Of a stretch of 64,000 nt of DNA, positions 22,511 through 34,989 are shown piece after piece; the first letter of the stretch is position 1; every line of letters starts with the position of its first letter. Both the position numbers and the translations under genes were made by a program. Where the stretch lies: contig OX352763.1 in assembly GCA_947095585.1 (NCBI GenBank), positions 14,495,462-14,559,461 on the forward strand, read 5' to 3'. The stretch comes from Nephrocerus scutellatus. Its lineage: Eukaryota; Arthropoda; Insecta; Diptera; Pipunculidae. Under the pieces are notes generated by a model, which saw only the letters and a program-made list of their open reading frames with translations, searched no databases and had not been told where the DNA came from.

Positions 22511-24179
22511 AAATTGTATATTGGATAAATAAATTTATTAATAAAATTATTAAAAAATTGTTTTACTAATTTATGGAAATGAATGACAATGTATATGAAA
22601 TGAGCTGAAAACTGGAAGTTCTGCTTTTTCTGATCACTACAATTCACAGGCATTCAAATCTCAAGCTCACAGACATCTCCTATATCATCCCTAATAACGT
22701 TAAAGTTAAGTAAAATAAATTAATGTTTTACCCATAAAATTGTTCTTTTTTGTGTTTATAGATTTGTGAATTCCATGATTAGATTAGAAACCCGTAGCTT
22801 TCTATATTTTTGAACTTTTTGAAATTTTTAGAAATTTTTAGAAAGAAATATGCAATATGCAAGAATGAAGCATATACATACATGACAATGCAGTCATGTA
22901 GTGCAGATTCCAATCTTAACTGGAGCACGGGTCAACGATTGCATAATTTTGTGTTGAAACTCCCTCGAGAGTTTATAAAGTTTAGAAAACGGAACTTGGA
23001 TATTTAGATAGATACATTACAATAGGCTAGGCATGGCAACGCAAAAACACTTCCTAAGCGCTATAAGAGCGACGAAATGACAATTTTGCAGAGCTTTTGG
23101 TGCAACGGTAGAACTAAAAAAAAAACACAAAAAACACTGCAGTTTGTTTCTACTTCAAAACAAATCTTTATTTGTTTTTCATCTTTTTATGTCGCTTTTT
23201 CATGTCGTCCAGAGAAAAAGGACATTTTTTTTCTCATTATTATGCACATGGAATTGAGTTGTTTTAAAATTTGCTCGCATATGTACATTTATTCATATTT
23301 AGCACGACATAACTTTGCACCATCATCCTTGTCATGAATAATTGTGTGTGAGTACATTATTTTTAGCAACAAATTTTAAATGTGATCCCTGTTCTGCTTT
23401 TGTTGTTGTTGTTTTTGCTCTTGTCATTGTCAGTGGATATTTTTATGTCTGCCACTTGCTCATATTCACATGACGAGGTTAGCACCAATTCATTTAGAAT
23501 TTTTACGACTACGATATATGTAATATAGCTACAGACGCTTCACATACTATCTAATTATATTTTTTCTCTCCGTAAATTATGCGCTCGATGAAAAAAAGAG
23601 TCACAATTTTACGTTTGTAAAGTTCGTCACAGTCGTCATCCTCATCACCATCAACGTATTGTCGGCGTTTTTTTGCAAAAATATAAGCAAACAAACAACA
23701 CACACTCACACTTAGGCAGGCACACACATAACACAAAGGTCTAAAAGGATTTTCTAATTTTTGCCATTTGTACAAATCTAGTAGAATAGAATGGTGCATT
23801 GCATGTGTATTTGAGTGTGCATACGGGAAAACACGACACGAACAACGGACGACTCAATGAACATTCTTATAAAAACTGACAATGGGACGCATTTATTCAT
23901 ATGGGAATGCAAAGGAAGGACTTTCATTGAATTTGAATTTCATTATTCTTTTCGAGCCATAAGTAAGTTAGAAGCTTTAAATATTCTCGGGACAGTGCGC
24001 CCAGTCAATGTTTTCTCAAACCCCAGCATTACTCTGTTTCGGCAACATTGCATGCCACGGGTTATTAAGATAGTAAAGCGAGCTTCTTAGCTCGCCATAT
24101 GGATAGATGTAAACTCTGTCTAAACTCTGAATTATCTTAAATGCACAATAGTAACCTTTTAATTCACAAAATTCGTAAA
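22511..24179. other. AT-rich stretch, no gene seen
   Basis: No supported feature except a perfect 7-bp stem hairpin (GCGAGCT TCTT AGCTCGC) at 24,078-24,095, without a following T run that would suggest a terminator. Frames at 23,551-23,799 and 23,815-24,090 are unrecognised. Confidence 0.45.
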
Positions 24180-24781
24180 AAAATTTTTTGCTTATTTTTT
24201 CGGAAATTTTTTTATTTCTTAAAAAATATTTTTTTTAAATTTTTTTTTAAAAAAAAACCTTTTCACACGCGCCTCACGCTACACGCGCCACAAACGGCAC
24301 ACGCGCCACAAACGGCACACGCGTTACAATTGTTTTAAAACTAGTCCCATTAAATTCTGACTGGTAGAAGACGAGATATACGAGTTCCTACCAAAATATT
24401 TCCAGTACAAGAGCTAACGTATTCTGCTATGCGAGTGACTACACACACCCTTGTGTGTATATTTAGTTGTAATTCAGTCTAAAGACTTATTTATCTTTGA
24501 AGCCTAATAGTATGCAACGTTATATGTAAGTCTTTCATTCATAAGCGATAGGTCATTCAGTCATAATTCAGCGATTTCTGAAATAGACTGAAAAACCACA
24601 TTTTACTTTGCAAACCTTGCTTAAAAAAATTTATAGCAATGCGTAAAATGAGAATTTTTTTCACTTTTCTTAGGGTTAATAACCGCTATGAATGATAAAA
24701 TTACGGCATCGCAAGTCGAGCGCTAACCAATTGTTTTAAAATAAGTCCCAACAAATTTTGACTGGTAGAAGCCGAGGTATA
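24180..24781 (+). repeat. Composite repeat: A/T runs, 18-bp tandem units, direct repeat
   Basis: After long A/T runs, the unit ACACGCGCCACAAACGGC occurs twice in tandem (24,282-24,299 and 24,300-24,317) with partial units on both sides. Its CACGCG words recall the CG-rich blocks of repeat R. Immediately after, CAATTGTTTTAAAA..AGTCCCA followed by GACTGGTAGAAG at 24,326-24,382 is repeated at 24,728-24,781. The GACTGGTAGAAGCCGAGGTATACC block is probably one end of a dispersed element. No coding sequence lies between. Confidence 0.5.
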
Positions 24782-25267
24782 CCAGACGACAAACAAACGT
24801 ACAAACCCATACACATTTTATAAAAAAAATTACCAGATTTTCTTAAAATTTTATACGCACGGGTATCGCAGATGGACAAACATTTTTGTAAAAATTTGGG
24901 AATGAACGGGCCCCGGGGTCGGGGGCTCCCTTACAAATTTTTTTATGGGCTTGTTTTTAATGGCAATTGTAGAATGAACATATTTCACCAGTCACATTCG
25001 CATTGACCATTAAGCTTTGCATAATTTTATGCTTTCATTTTTTTGTGCGTGCGTGAATGAAAGAGTGACATGGGCAAATAATATATAGTTAAGAAATTTA
25101 AGCTTCCTAGAGTTCGTTATGATCTTTGCAAATAAAAACAATACAAGATTGTTAATTCACTAGTTATAACTTTAATTAACAAATAGCAACATTTCACATA
25201 ATTACATAGGACTATTCAAGTAGTCCGGCTGAATTTCAAATAAGGGGGGGTGTACTATTGCCTAAAC
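24782..25267. other. Stretch without a gene; one GC-rich patch
   Basis: Mostly AT-rich. A palindromic GGGCCCCGGGGTCGGGGGCTCCC-like patch, broken by single mismatches, lies at about 24,908-24,930 and may belong to the element that ends at 24,781. Nothing else is recognised. Confidence 0.4.
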
Positions 25268-25690
25268 CTACACAAAGCGCCACCTCGATCGTATTCGCAC
25301 CCGCACCCTTTTCATCATCAGTCGAGGGATTCTTTGGGGTTTACCACTGTATGATCGTGACGCGCTGAACTTTAGTCTGAAAACTGGCCGATAAGATCCT
25401 ATCAGGCTATCACCATGTGGGTCCCAGGAAATTAGGACTCTGCGTGCTGTTGACGTTAGCAGCAGACCCACTCCAGATTCACGGGGACTGCCGGACGGTT
25501 TGCCGGAGTAGAGTAGCACAGTGTTACATGTTTGGGATTGGTACTCTCCCGCGTCGAGCCATCTTACTTCACTCATTCGCCGTATGTCCAAATTATATCG
25601 AAGAAACTCACGTTCCAGTTGAAGAAATCTGCCATTTTGAAGTCATTCACTCCATGAGTCAAGGAGCGTCCTCAAATTCCAGAAACCAAT
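25268..25690 (-). pseudogene. Family E (RTE-type) LINE, N-terminal APE endonuclease
   Basis: The minus strand from 25,690 reads KIGFWNLRTLLDS, then LERELLRYNLDI, RRMSEVRWLDAGEYQSQTC, SGKPSGSPRESGVGLLLTS and ARRVLISWDPHGDSLIG. These are the first blocks of RTE-clade APE endonucleases: the WN.RTL start, the SEVRW motif with its catalytic Glu kept, and the GVGLL block. It breaks off before the catalytic Asp-Asn and His motifs. A frameshift separates the first 35 residues from the rest. No RT follows, so it is a 5' remnant. Confidence 0.75.
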
Positions 25691-26009
25691 TTTAGTCCGG
25701 GTACAATTGCCAAAAGACGTCAATATTCGATCATTACTTATCCGAGGCGTTGTGTCGGTTTCAGTATTATTCGGTACCGTAGGGTGCTAGCACACGTTAC
25801 CTAGACTAGAAACGCTAGACCGTTCGCACTTGCAATTTTAGCCTACATATATAGGGATTTATACACATAGTTGCCCGTTGACCACCACTACTGGCTCAAA
25901 TCAAGTTTTGAGCAGTAAGTAGTTTCCCGATCAATCGCAATGCAGATCACCAAATCCTTAAAGTTGAATGTTGGCAACACCTCAGTTATACCACTAGTAC
26001 TTTTTTTTT

Positions 26010-26250
26010 ATAATTAGCGTACGCATAAAGGGGTTCGCACCACTCAGTGGAAATGTCGAAAGACATAGCTTATGCTGAACTTAACTGTAAGTCCGAAGAT
26101 GGGCTTGAGGGTAAACTGATAAGCATTTGAAGCGGCACGAGTATTGCGGTTAAATTTAAAGAAAGCAACTGGTACGACCATGTTGCATGGGACAGATAGC
26201 CCATTGCATCCAGATTTAAAAATACCTTAGGTTGTATAGGTCCGTGCTAT
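26010..26250 (-). pseudogene. Family A LINE 3' terminus with poly-A tail
   Basis: Matches the 3' end of the copy at 10,983: the T run followed by ATTAGCGTACGCATAAAGG (TTTGCGCACGCGTAAAAGG there), then the GGGTAAACTGATAAGCATTTGAAG block and GTATTGCGGTTAAATT. On the minus strand this is the C-terminal codons and 3' UTR running into a short A tail at about 26,008-26,017. The rest of the element is absent, which is usual for 5'-truncated LINE insertions. Confidence 0.7.
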
Positions 26251-26524
26251 CTTGAAGCACTGATTTTATTGAAATTAATTGATTAAACCATTCAACTTCG
26301 TATTCGTTATTCATTTAGGACATAGATATGCTGATATAAGATGATCAGTTTGGTGCGGATTTCGGCTGCGACAACGCGCTCATAGATTGCTCTAAGCTCA
26401 TATTCACCGAGGTTCAAAATTAAATTCTCTATTTTGCAGTGTAGACTATATACAGGTTATCTGCGAAACTAAATATTCATACGTTGTTTCTTGAAGTGGA
26501 AAGCATTCCATACTCATACATACT

Positions 26525-27180
26525 GTTACGAAAAGTAGTTAGTAGGGCAAATATTGGAATTCGAATCCTAAGTCATATCGTAATGTACATTAAGCACTTT
26601 CGAATAACATACTTTTAGGCTGTAAGATTTATAAGATTATTTGAAATGTAACCGCCTGTAAGTTTAAATCATGATATGTACTGGTTAAAAATTTAGTCAA
26701 ACCGGTTTGTGCGGTTTGCCCGGTTTTTGTGAAAGTACCTGTTTGCACATGTAGTTTATTTTTGGAAGATCACTCAATACATATGAGTATGGTTAGTTGT
26801 AAATAAGGGAAGTTGCCACTATTTTCTGGATATTTCTGTCTATAAGATTGGAAGTTTCTGGAAGTTTCTGAGTATAAAATGTGGCGTTCACTGCATAGGA
26901 TTCATTAGTTATTTGGAATTCAACCAGTCAAGTTGTAAAAGTTCTTGCAAAGTGATAAAGAACTTTGAAAAGCTACAACTTAAGAGAATTATTGTAAAGT
27001 ACAAGTATTGTTGCAATAAGTGTTTATGTGACCTTAAAAAAGTTATCACCAATATAAATTGTGAACTTGAATTATTTTTACTGTTTGTTTATTAAAGTTG
27101 TTATTTGAAAATTAATAAAATTGTGTTGTGTTTTATTTGCAAAATCCTTTACGAATTCTAAATATTACACAATTCGTAGC
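26525..27180 (+). mobile_element. Gypsy-like solo LTR, probably near complete
   Basis: Starts TGTTACGAAAAGTAGTTAG, a start seen in many insect Ty3/gypsy LTRs. It has a promoter-like GAGTATAAAATG (about 26,870) followed about 40 bp later by a CATTAGTTATTTGG initiator-like region, and AATAAA near 27,113 followed by a TTGTGTTGTGTTTTAT run shared with the remnant ending at 1,832. Its 5' half (about 26,565-26,800) matches 46,490-46,720. I see no primer-binding site or gag/pol beside it, so it is probably a solo LTR. No target duplication is visible and the 3' edge is uncertain. Confidence 0.55.
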
Positions 27181-29229
27181 TTGCAAAAATCTGCAATAAA
27201 CTGTTTAAAAGTCTTTAAACGATCGAGCGGTTTTCTTGGATCAACGCACCGACGAAGAAATATAAAAAACTTTTGATCCAATTTAACATTTCCTAAATGA
27301 AGGTTCATTGTGAGACAAGTAGAGAAGCCTAACCTAACACATTCCACTAGCAGTATATAATGTGGAACTTTTGACATAAAAAGCAAAAAAAAAATATCCA
27401 CAATGAGCCACTTTAAGTTTCCACCATAAAACAATAAATAATTGTGTAGTACGAGTATAAGTTCTACCTACTTCACATTCGACTGCACAAAAAGTTGAAA
27501 ACTTTCAATTTCCTTATTGTCGACATTTCAAGTACACATTGTCACTATACTCGTTAAAATTAATTATTAAACTTAAAGAGCGCAACTGACACACATGTGC
27601 ACACACTTTATGTCATTAAATAATCAGTCAGAGCTCATTAGCTGGGAATTCGCTGCAGGAGGTTGATTCAATTTAAGGTGAAGGGCTGCACTGCATATTG
27701 TTACGAATATTATCTTGCATTACAATGCGCCAGGATTTCGTACCAGGCTAGTGAGAATATTAATTATTGCCTTTACAGTTTAATGAAGAAACACGAGGCT
27801 TCAATATTTTGGCCACAGAAATTCCCAGTAGTACAAAGGCGGTGTGTACATATGTGGAAGGACAAGCAGTTTAATATAATTGGCCATTAGGATTAAATGA
27901 AGGGTAATTGGTTATAATGCTGTTAAGAAACTTACGCTAATATAAGCAATTATTGTTACTTTGCGGACAAATTATGACTTTGTAGTTGTCCATTACCATT
28001 ATATCAGAGCGTTATTTTTTTCTTTAATGACATGACGTTAATTATAAGTTTAAATAAATTATTTTTTTTTTAAATTGATGTTATTGTTACTTTTACTGCA
28101 CCATCTCGGTCTATTGCCTTCATTTTCATTTACTACACTTACTATCTACTACTCCAAAGTTCCCTGGAAACAACTATGAACGACCACAATTACAATGAGA
28201 TGAATCTGTTGAGCGATGGCTGCAAACTCATGCAATTAATTATTACGGAAAAAGTTTTTCTCCCCATTTGGAAAACTTTCTGTGATTATGGAAATCTGCT
28301 AAGAACACTCTGAGTTGTGAACAAAAGCGAGTTATGAACTTCTAGTCAATGATAAATTGTTTCATTGTGAATAGCAAAATGTATAGGCTCGAGGATACAA
28401 GAGGAATTTAGTATTGTAAGATCCAGAAGGATTAGACGGGAAATCCTTGAGTGCTTGCGTGTTTTTGACGAGAGCTAAGCGTTCTTCTTTGTAGTTGTAG
28501 AAATATGCGGATTAAAATTGAAGCCTGGAAAATGAATACATTCCTACATAATACATAGTGAGTACCCTTCAAACAAAAAACAATAATTTCTTGTTTGTTA
28601 AAGAGTAGTAATTAATCAGAAATGTAGCCAGGGAAATGATTACTTTATTCCGAACAATTATTTTTCCAAGAAGGTTTAACGATAATGCAGCTTTTGTTTA
28701 CTTCAAGCAGGCTCTGGGTGGTAGCAAAATAAACTCACTTGTCAAGAGCAGGTATTTAAGTGTGAAAGTGAAACGGGCAACTCTGACAGAAATTGACGGA
28801 TATTTCAATGTTTAATCAGTAATTATCATAGCTTAACGACTATGGCTTCGAACTTGTTTCAGGTTCTTTGACGTTGTTACATCATCCCGTATCTAAATTG
28901 TTAAATAAAATCTTATGCAGACTTAACCATACAAAGCATGCGCTAAGTCAATGCATAGTTTCTTTAAGTATAGGTAGTCATGCCAAAATAAGAATAGCGA
29001 TAGCCATAAGAAAGGCAATTCAGTGTATCAATGCATACAACAAATATCCAAACACAAACAAGGTCGTTTGCTCGTGACAATAAAGGTGTCCACTAAACAT
29101 AATAGGCAAGCGAGGGCTGATCGTTAAAAGCATTTAGTCACTTACCCTCACCATGCATTGCTCTGATCGAGCTTATAATACAATTATGCATAAATAATTG
29201 GGTCGGTTGCTGCCAATTATTATATGGTA
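27181..29229. other. AT-rich stretch, no gene seen
   Basis: No supported gene or transposon motif. Frames at 27,165-27,434 (minus), 27,663-27,890 (plus) and 28,868-29,077 (plus) show no recognisable family. Confidence 0.45.
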
Positions 29230-30925
29230 ATAAAAATATCATAGAATTCTTTGAATCAGTCGAACGGGAACTCCATGCCTGTCCTCAGTATGACGTAAAA
29301 ATCATTTTGGGGGATATGAATGTCAAAATAGGTATCGAGCCAGTATTCAGGCAGTAAATTGACACCCATAGCTTACACGAGAACACTAATGACAATGGAC
29401 AGCGAGTCATTATTGCAGCAAGCAATAATTTGGTCGTTGCAAGTACAAGGTTTGCGCGTAAAAACATCTACAAAGCCACCTGGTTATCTCCTGATGGCGC
29501 CACTCGCAACCAGATAGAACACGTGTTGATAGATCGCCACCACATACCGAACCTGATGACGGTACAAACGTACCGAGGTGCTAACGTGGACTCGGACCAC
29601 TATCTTGTTGGTACGGTGCTCCGAGCGCCTATTGCATCATCACGAAAGACAGCATCTGCGAATCAGATTCAAGTCAACACGGCTGCTCTTCACAACAAAG
29701 AGACCAGAAACAACTATTGTCAAATGATAGGACTCGCCCTAAATGCAGGGAGAGTAAGTCCTGGGGCTGAGATGCCGGGCGTAGAGGAGAAATGGACACG
29801 CCTTAAGAATACTGTTATTAGTACTGCTAACTCCATCTTAGGCAGTAGTCGGTAGAGATCGAAACGACTGTTTCGATGACGAATGTTAAGCTAGCGACTG
29901 AACGTAAGAATATTGCGCACCGAGCAATGCAACAATCTCATAGAACGCGGGCACGCGAAGATGAATATAAAGAGCTCAGAAGATATGAAAAAAAAGTCCA
30001 CCTGCGAAAGAAAGCGGCCTGGGAGAAGAATCTCCTTCGTGAACTAGAACAGTACAGAGAGCGTGGACCGCACCAAACGCGGAAGTTCTACCAAAGAGTC
30101 TGCGGTATGACGCCATATACAACGCGTTGCACCTACTGCAATGACAAAGAGGGTTATCTGATCCGATCCGATCCGTTCCGATCTCAAAAGCATCTTAGAG
30201 CAATGGGAAGAGAACTTTCGTGAGCTTCTAAATGGCCAGCTAACTGAGGAATTGGAGGCTCCACCAATGACCGAAGATCACACTATGCTGCCGCTACCAT
30301 GAATAGACGAAGTTAGCAGAGCGATAAATCGGCTCAAAAATAATAAGGTCCCGAGAACTGATGGTATCACAGCGGGGCTGATTAAAATAGGACACCCCAC
30401 AATACACCAAGCAATTCATGAACTAATAGTGTAAGTATGGGAGGAAGAAGCTATGCCAAAAGACTGGCGAAGAGGCATCCTGTGACCCATACATAAGATA
30501 GGAGATATCACAAAATGCTGCAATTATCGTGGTATAACGTTGTTGAGTACCACATATAAGAATTTTCGAGGGAAAAGTCTTACGGAGAATCGTTGGCCCC
30601 ATATGTGAGGAAGGACGATTCCGGAGACTCTATAATGATGAGATCTAAGATCGTTACCGCGATGTCGACATCGTTAAGAGAATTAAGCTTGGTAGGCTCC
30701 GGTGGGCAGGACACCTAGCTTGCATGAGCGAAGATGATCCTGCTCGGAAAGTCTTTTGCGGTAGGATTTATGGAACACGACAGCGAGGTCGGCCAAACCT
30801 AAGCTGGAAGGATGGCGGTTTAGGGATGCCAAAATGGATGACATCGGCTCGAAATCGGGACCGGTGGAGAGATTTTTTTGGGGAGGCCAGGACCGGACAC
30901 CGGTTGTAGAGCCAAATATGATGAT
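29230..30925 (+). pseudogene. Family B LINE, endonuclease well kept, RT core deleted
   Basis: This copy preserves most of the endonuclease. ILGDMNVKIG (about 29,310) holds the Asp-Asn pair, WLSPDGATRNQIEHVLIDR (29,480) and GANVDSDHYLVGTVL (29,590) hold the catalytic His. The frame 29,430-29,855 is uninterrupted for 141 codons. The basic linker follows (RKNIAHRAMQQ at 29,900; ENFRELLNGQL at 30,210; RLKNNKVPRTDGITAGLIK at 30,330; NYRGITLLSTTYKNF at 30,520). At about 30,560 the sequence jumps directly to the C-terminal segment, ending GMPKWMTSARNRDRWRDFFG and RTGHRL, with a TGATGATGATGA tail. RT blocks A to E, including YADD, are deleted. Stops occur at 29,355 and 29,853. Confidence 0.9.
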
Positions 30926-32829
30926 GATGATTAGCACCTAGGTTTTAAGCAGGTTGTACTTCGAACGCTACTCTGAGTTCCCTTATATGATCCAATGTAA
31001 CACCAGCTCACCGTAGCTATAGTTCCATACGTATTTTGGATTCTAAACTCATTGTATAAGGTATCAATAAGTATGATAAAAACACCGTTCTAGTATTTGA
31101 AAAATAAAAAAACCGAAAATAAAACTGAAATGAAGGAAAACGGGTAGAACAAACCTCGTCTGATCAGAGAGAGTTACCCGAGCAATCAATATTACACTTT
31201 CCATCCAATAACATTCACCTACTATAACTATTATTGCTCTATTAACATCACTCAAACTTGCAAGGAAGTTATTCGGATAATTTCATTTTAAATTAATTAT
31301 TTTCTTGAGAGTAGTTCCGTACTAGAAGACGAAGACTAACAACATCGGAATAAAATAAAAAAATCATTATTCCCCACGAAAAGTGGACTTGACCCTCTCG
31401 GTCGGTACAATTAATCTTATTACAAATTTTTGAAATCTCTTCAGCTGAGCGGACCATTTGCTGGATAAAGATACGTAATAATGATAAAAGAAACCATGAG
31501 CCAAAGCATGAATGCTACTCGCTTAACCTGCCAGTCAGAACTTGAAAAAGCCATCATTCAATTTCAATTTCCTATCCTCGCGCCCTTGAGACGGTTAATT
31601 CTTCATATTATTCAATTGTTGGAAATGCAAGGCAGAGCTCACAATTGCTCCTAGCAACCGAGCATGCTTCTCTGTGCAAATGGTTACCCACTCAAACTCT
31701 GCGAGGAAAGTGAAATGAACAAAAGGATCTGCGAGCGATGCTCGAGCAACATAATCGAGCGTTATGCCCTGTGCATTTATTCAAGTGATGCACGGATGAA
31801 TAAGTTATAAGTTTAGTACGTACGAGTATTTGACTCTTGAAATTGTGATTACCGTGAGAATTGTAGAAATGGCGTACGAATGGCCGTCGCCGTATCGCTA
31901 CAGCACATTTATTCACCTGCTGATCTACGATGGTTGTATATACGTTATATGAGTATATGAGACGACAATGGCCAGAAGCGTTTGTGAATATTCAAAAGAA
32001 GCAGCAGAAACTCCAAGTTAGACACTCAACTATAACCAACTAACCAACGGGGGGGGGGGGGGGAAATCCCTGTAGGCTTACGTAGTCGTCGACGGCACTT
32101 AACATCTCAAAAGCTATGTGAGATATGCAGCTTAACACGGAATCGTCAGCGTCATCACCAACACCAGCAACACCACCAACACAAACCCGACAGACCACAC
32201 GAACTTGGTGTAATGGTTGCGGCAGGGGTTCCTGAGGGTTTCACAGCACTTACACCTTCTACACATATTATTTGAAAGTGAACAATCAGTAGAAGGTAGG
32301 GCGCAATTGAGCTGGCTGCCCCTATTCGTTAAAATAGTTATCGCCGTTCTATGAGTGAGTTCATGCAGGCATTTATGGGTTAAGCTAATACCTACTGTAG
32401 TAGTTTAAAAGGGAAGTAGTTTTTGTAAATCCTTTTGCAAGCCAAACCATGGATGATGGTTTTCTTTTTACACGCTTGACTGATGGTTACAGATGATCGC
32501 TCTTCATATTTCTTTAGGTCATATTTGCTTGACATCAAATCCGAACTCTTTTAGAAGGCATTTTAAATTGGTTAGGTAGATATATGTATAGAAATATTAT
32601 TTGTTATTTACACCAAACGTCGTATGAAGAAAGTATATTTTATGTATCCCAACCCAGCACAACTATCCGTTGTGGAAGCATAGCAAGCATGAGCTAAATG
32701 GCGTGAATGTACTTTAAGCAGCAAAGCATTGTGGGAGACTGGTGATTTTAAGCAGTACAATATACATAATCGCTACTTTAATTGTTCACGTGATAAGTTC
32801 CAATGCAAATCAATCCGGAGGAAAATGAA
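30926..32829. other. Stretch without a gene; one 15-base G run
   Basis: No supported gene. A run of 15 G occupies 32,049-32,063, very unusual in this AT-rich DNA. A CACCAACACCAGCAAC-type short repeat lies at 32,153-32,182. Confidence 0.45.
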
Positions 32830-34965
32830 TAGGATTGACCTACTTCACATTAGCGCTCTACTATCTTAATTGAGCGACCAATGTTAGATCTTCTGTTCGC
32901 TGTTATGGCCGTAATCTACTTTGTTATGCTCTCATTTATGTGCAGACCAAAATTTTATGCTGCCCACTCAATTTGCATGAAAACGCTTTGGTTGCTATAT
33001 TAATGATGTCAGTATTGTTTGTGTAAGCCGTTTTTTAATGGACTTATAGATGGTTGTTTTTCTTGAGAAGCTGTTGTTGAAAGGAACACAGCCGAGACCA
33101 TCACCTTGTCGGAGCTTTTAATAGGTGTAATGTTTTTAAAAATTTTTATTTAACTTGATTTGACCCCGTTTTGTCTGTATTTTCGACCACTGTGAGGTCC
33201 TTTTTACCCTTCCAATTGACCTAGAGAGCTAAAATTTTGTTGTGTCTAAGTCCAAAATAGCAATTTTTATACATATTTATTTATATTTATAGTAGGTGTA
33301 AAGTAGTAGTAGTCTCATGGCTTTATAAAGTTCTACTCTGGCTATGCTATCATATGCGTTTTGAAACTCTAGACATTTTTCCATCACCTGCCTAAGGGTG
33401 TAAATCTGATCAGTTGTTGATTTTCCTGGGATGAAGCCACACTTGTATGGACCAATGATGACTTTAGCGTATGGGGCTATCCTGTCTTGAAGGATAGAGG
33501 AGAAATTCTTATACGTGGTACTCAACAATGTTATACCACGATAATTGATGCAGGTTGTGATATCTCCTATCTTATTTATGTATGGGGCACAGGATGCCTC
33601 TTCGCCAGTCATTTGGCATAGCTTCTTCCTCCCATACTTACACTATTAATTCATGAATTGCTCCCGGGCCTTATTATTTTTGAGCCGATTTATCGCTCTA
33701 CTAACTTCGTCTATTCTCGGTAGCGGCAGCATAGTGTGCTCTTCGGTCATTGGTGGAGCCTCCAATTCCTCAGTTAGCTGGCCATTTAGCAGCTCACGAA
33801 AGTTCTCTTCCCATCGCTCTAAGATGCCTTTAAGATCGGCGATCATTGCAGTAGGTGCAACGCGGTGTATATTGCTTCATACCGCAGACTCTTTGATAGA
33901 ACCGCGTTTGGTGCGGTCCACGATCTCTGTACTGTTCTAGTTCACGGAGGAGATTCTTCTCCAAGGCTGCTTTCTTTCGCCGGTGAACTATTTTTTCATA
34001 TCTTCTGAGCTCTCTTTATATTCATCTTCGCGTGCCCGCGTTCTATGAGATTGATGAGATTGTTGCATTGCTCGGTGCGCAATATTCTTACGTTCAGTGG
34101 CTATCTTACATTTGTCATCGAACCAGTCGTTCCGATCTCTACGACTACTACCTAAGATGGAGTTAGCAGTACTAATGACAGTATTCTTAAGGCGTGTTAA
34201 TTTCTCTTCTACGCCCGGCATCTTAGCCACAGGACTTACTCTCCCTATATTTAGGGTGAGTCCTATCGTTTGACTGTAGTTGTTTCTGGTCTCTTCGTTG
34301 CGAAGGGCAGCCATGTTGACTCGAATCTGATTCGCGGATGCTATCTTTCTTGTCCGAGTCGACGTTGGCACCTCGGTACGTTCGTACCGTCATCAAGTTC
34401 GGTTTGTGGCTACGGTCTATCAACACGTGGTCTATCTGGTTGCGAATGGCTCAATCAGGAGATACCCAGGTATCTTTGTGGATATTTTTACGTGCAAACC
34501 TTGTACTCGCAACGACCAAATTATTGCTTGCTGCTACCTCTATGACTCGTTGTGCATAGCAGTTCACATATTGCTTTATAGCCGATAACTGTGGGTTTCA
34601 TTCTTTTGCTGACTAGAAACCTTAACCCGAGAACATGATGTCTTGCATGACAGATGTAATATATGTCATATTCTGATTTTTGTAAGACACCATTCCTCGT
34701 CCACCGCATCTCCTGAATTGCTGTTAGGTCAGCTATATATTTAGACAGGGTATCGGCTAGCTGCTGTGCAGCTCGAGCTCGCGCCATCCTTACTATGAAG
34801 AGACTAGCCGGATCATTTCGCTTTTCCTGTACTGGAGGAAAATTACCAGCGGCCACCACGTGGAGGTTTGATCGCACTTCCACCAGTCAGAGATAGTTGC
34901 GGCCATATGCATTTCTGAAGATTTCTGTGTTATTCGCCCTACTCTCCTGATGGCTGACCGCCCAT
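32830..34965 (-). pseudogene. Family B LINE, 5' end to RT, with an inserted R unit
   Basis: The minus strand begins at about 34,965 with the 5' region shared with 16,030. Endonuclease blocks follow: TLSKYIADLTAIQEMRWTRN (34,770; catalytic Glu kept), YDIYYICHARHHVLGLRFLV, SKQ*FGRCEYK-type degenerate text, GANVDSDKK with the DHYL motif broken (34,370), the linker, ENFRELLNGQLTEELEAPPM (33,800), then RT: INYRGITLLSTTYKNFSSIL, YKCGFIPGKSTTDQIYTLRQ (33,440) and YDSIARVELYKAM (33,340). About 160 bp of repeat R (33,125-33,280) replaces part of the palm. After it comes the YADD region eroded to AYTNNTDII (about 33,030). Its 3' third is missing. Confidence 0.85.
33125..33280 (+). repeat. Repeat R, single unit inside the family B LINE
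   Basis: Starts TTTTTATTTAACTTGATTTG and contains TTTTGTCTGTATTTTCGACCAC, GACCTAGAGAGCTAAAATTTTG, and GTCTAAGTCCAAAATAGC, each matching the left part of the long R array at 37,265. It interrupts the RT palm of a family B LINE, so R moved, or was copied, after this LINE inserted. The CG-rich block of the monomer is missing at the right edge. Confidence 0.75.
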
Positions 34966-34989
34966 AAGTGCTAATGGCTTAATCCATAA

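Noticed and set aside
24078..24095. Hairpin as a transcription terminator
   Set aside because: No U run after the stem, and the genome appears eukaryotic; probably chance.
25417..25695. Plus-strand 92-codon Cys-containing ORF as a secreted peptide
   Set aside because: Antisense to the RTE endonuclease segment, whose motifs are clear on the minus strand.
29430..29855. Host gene similar to craniofacial development protein 2
   Set aside because: The frame is the APE endonuclease of a family B LINE; linker and RT blocks follow in order and other copies occur in the window.
32155..32230. tRNA gene suggested by GGTGTAATGGTTGCGG and GGGGTTCC
   Set aside because: No cloverleaf with acceptor and anticodon stems could be formed by eye; the B-box spacing is wrong.
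33653..34588. Plus-strand Ser-rich ORFs
   Set aside because: Antisense to the family B LINE on the minus strand.
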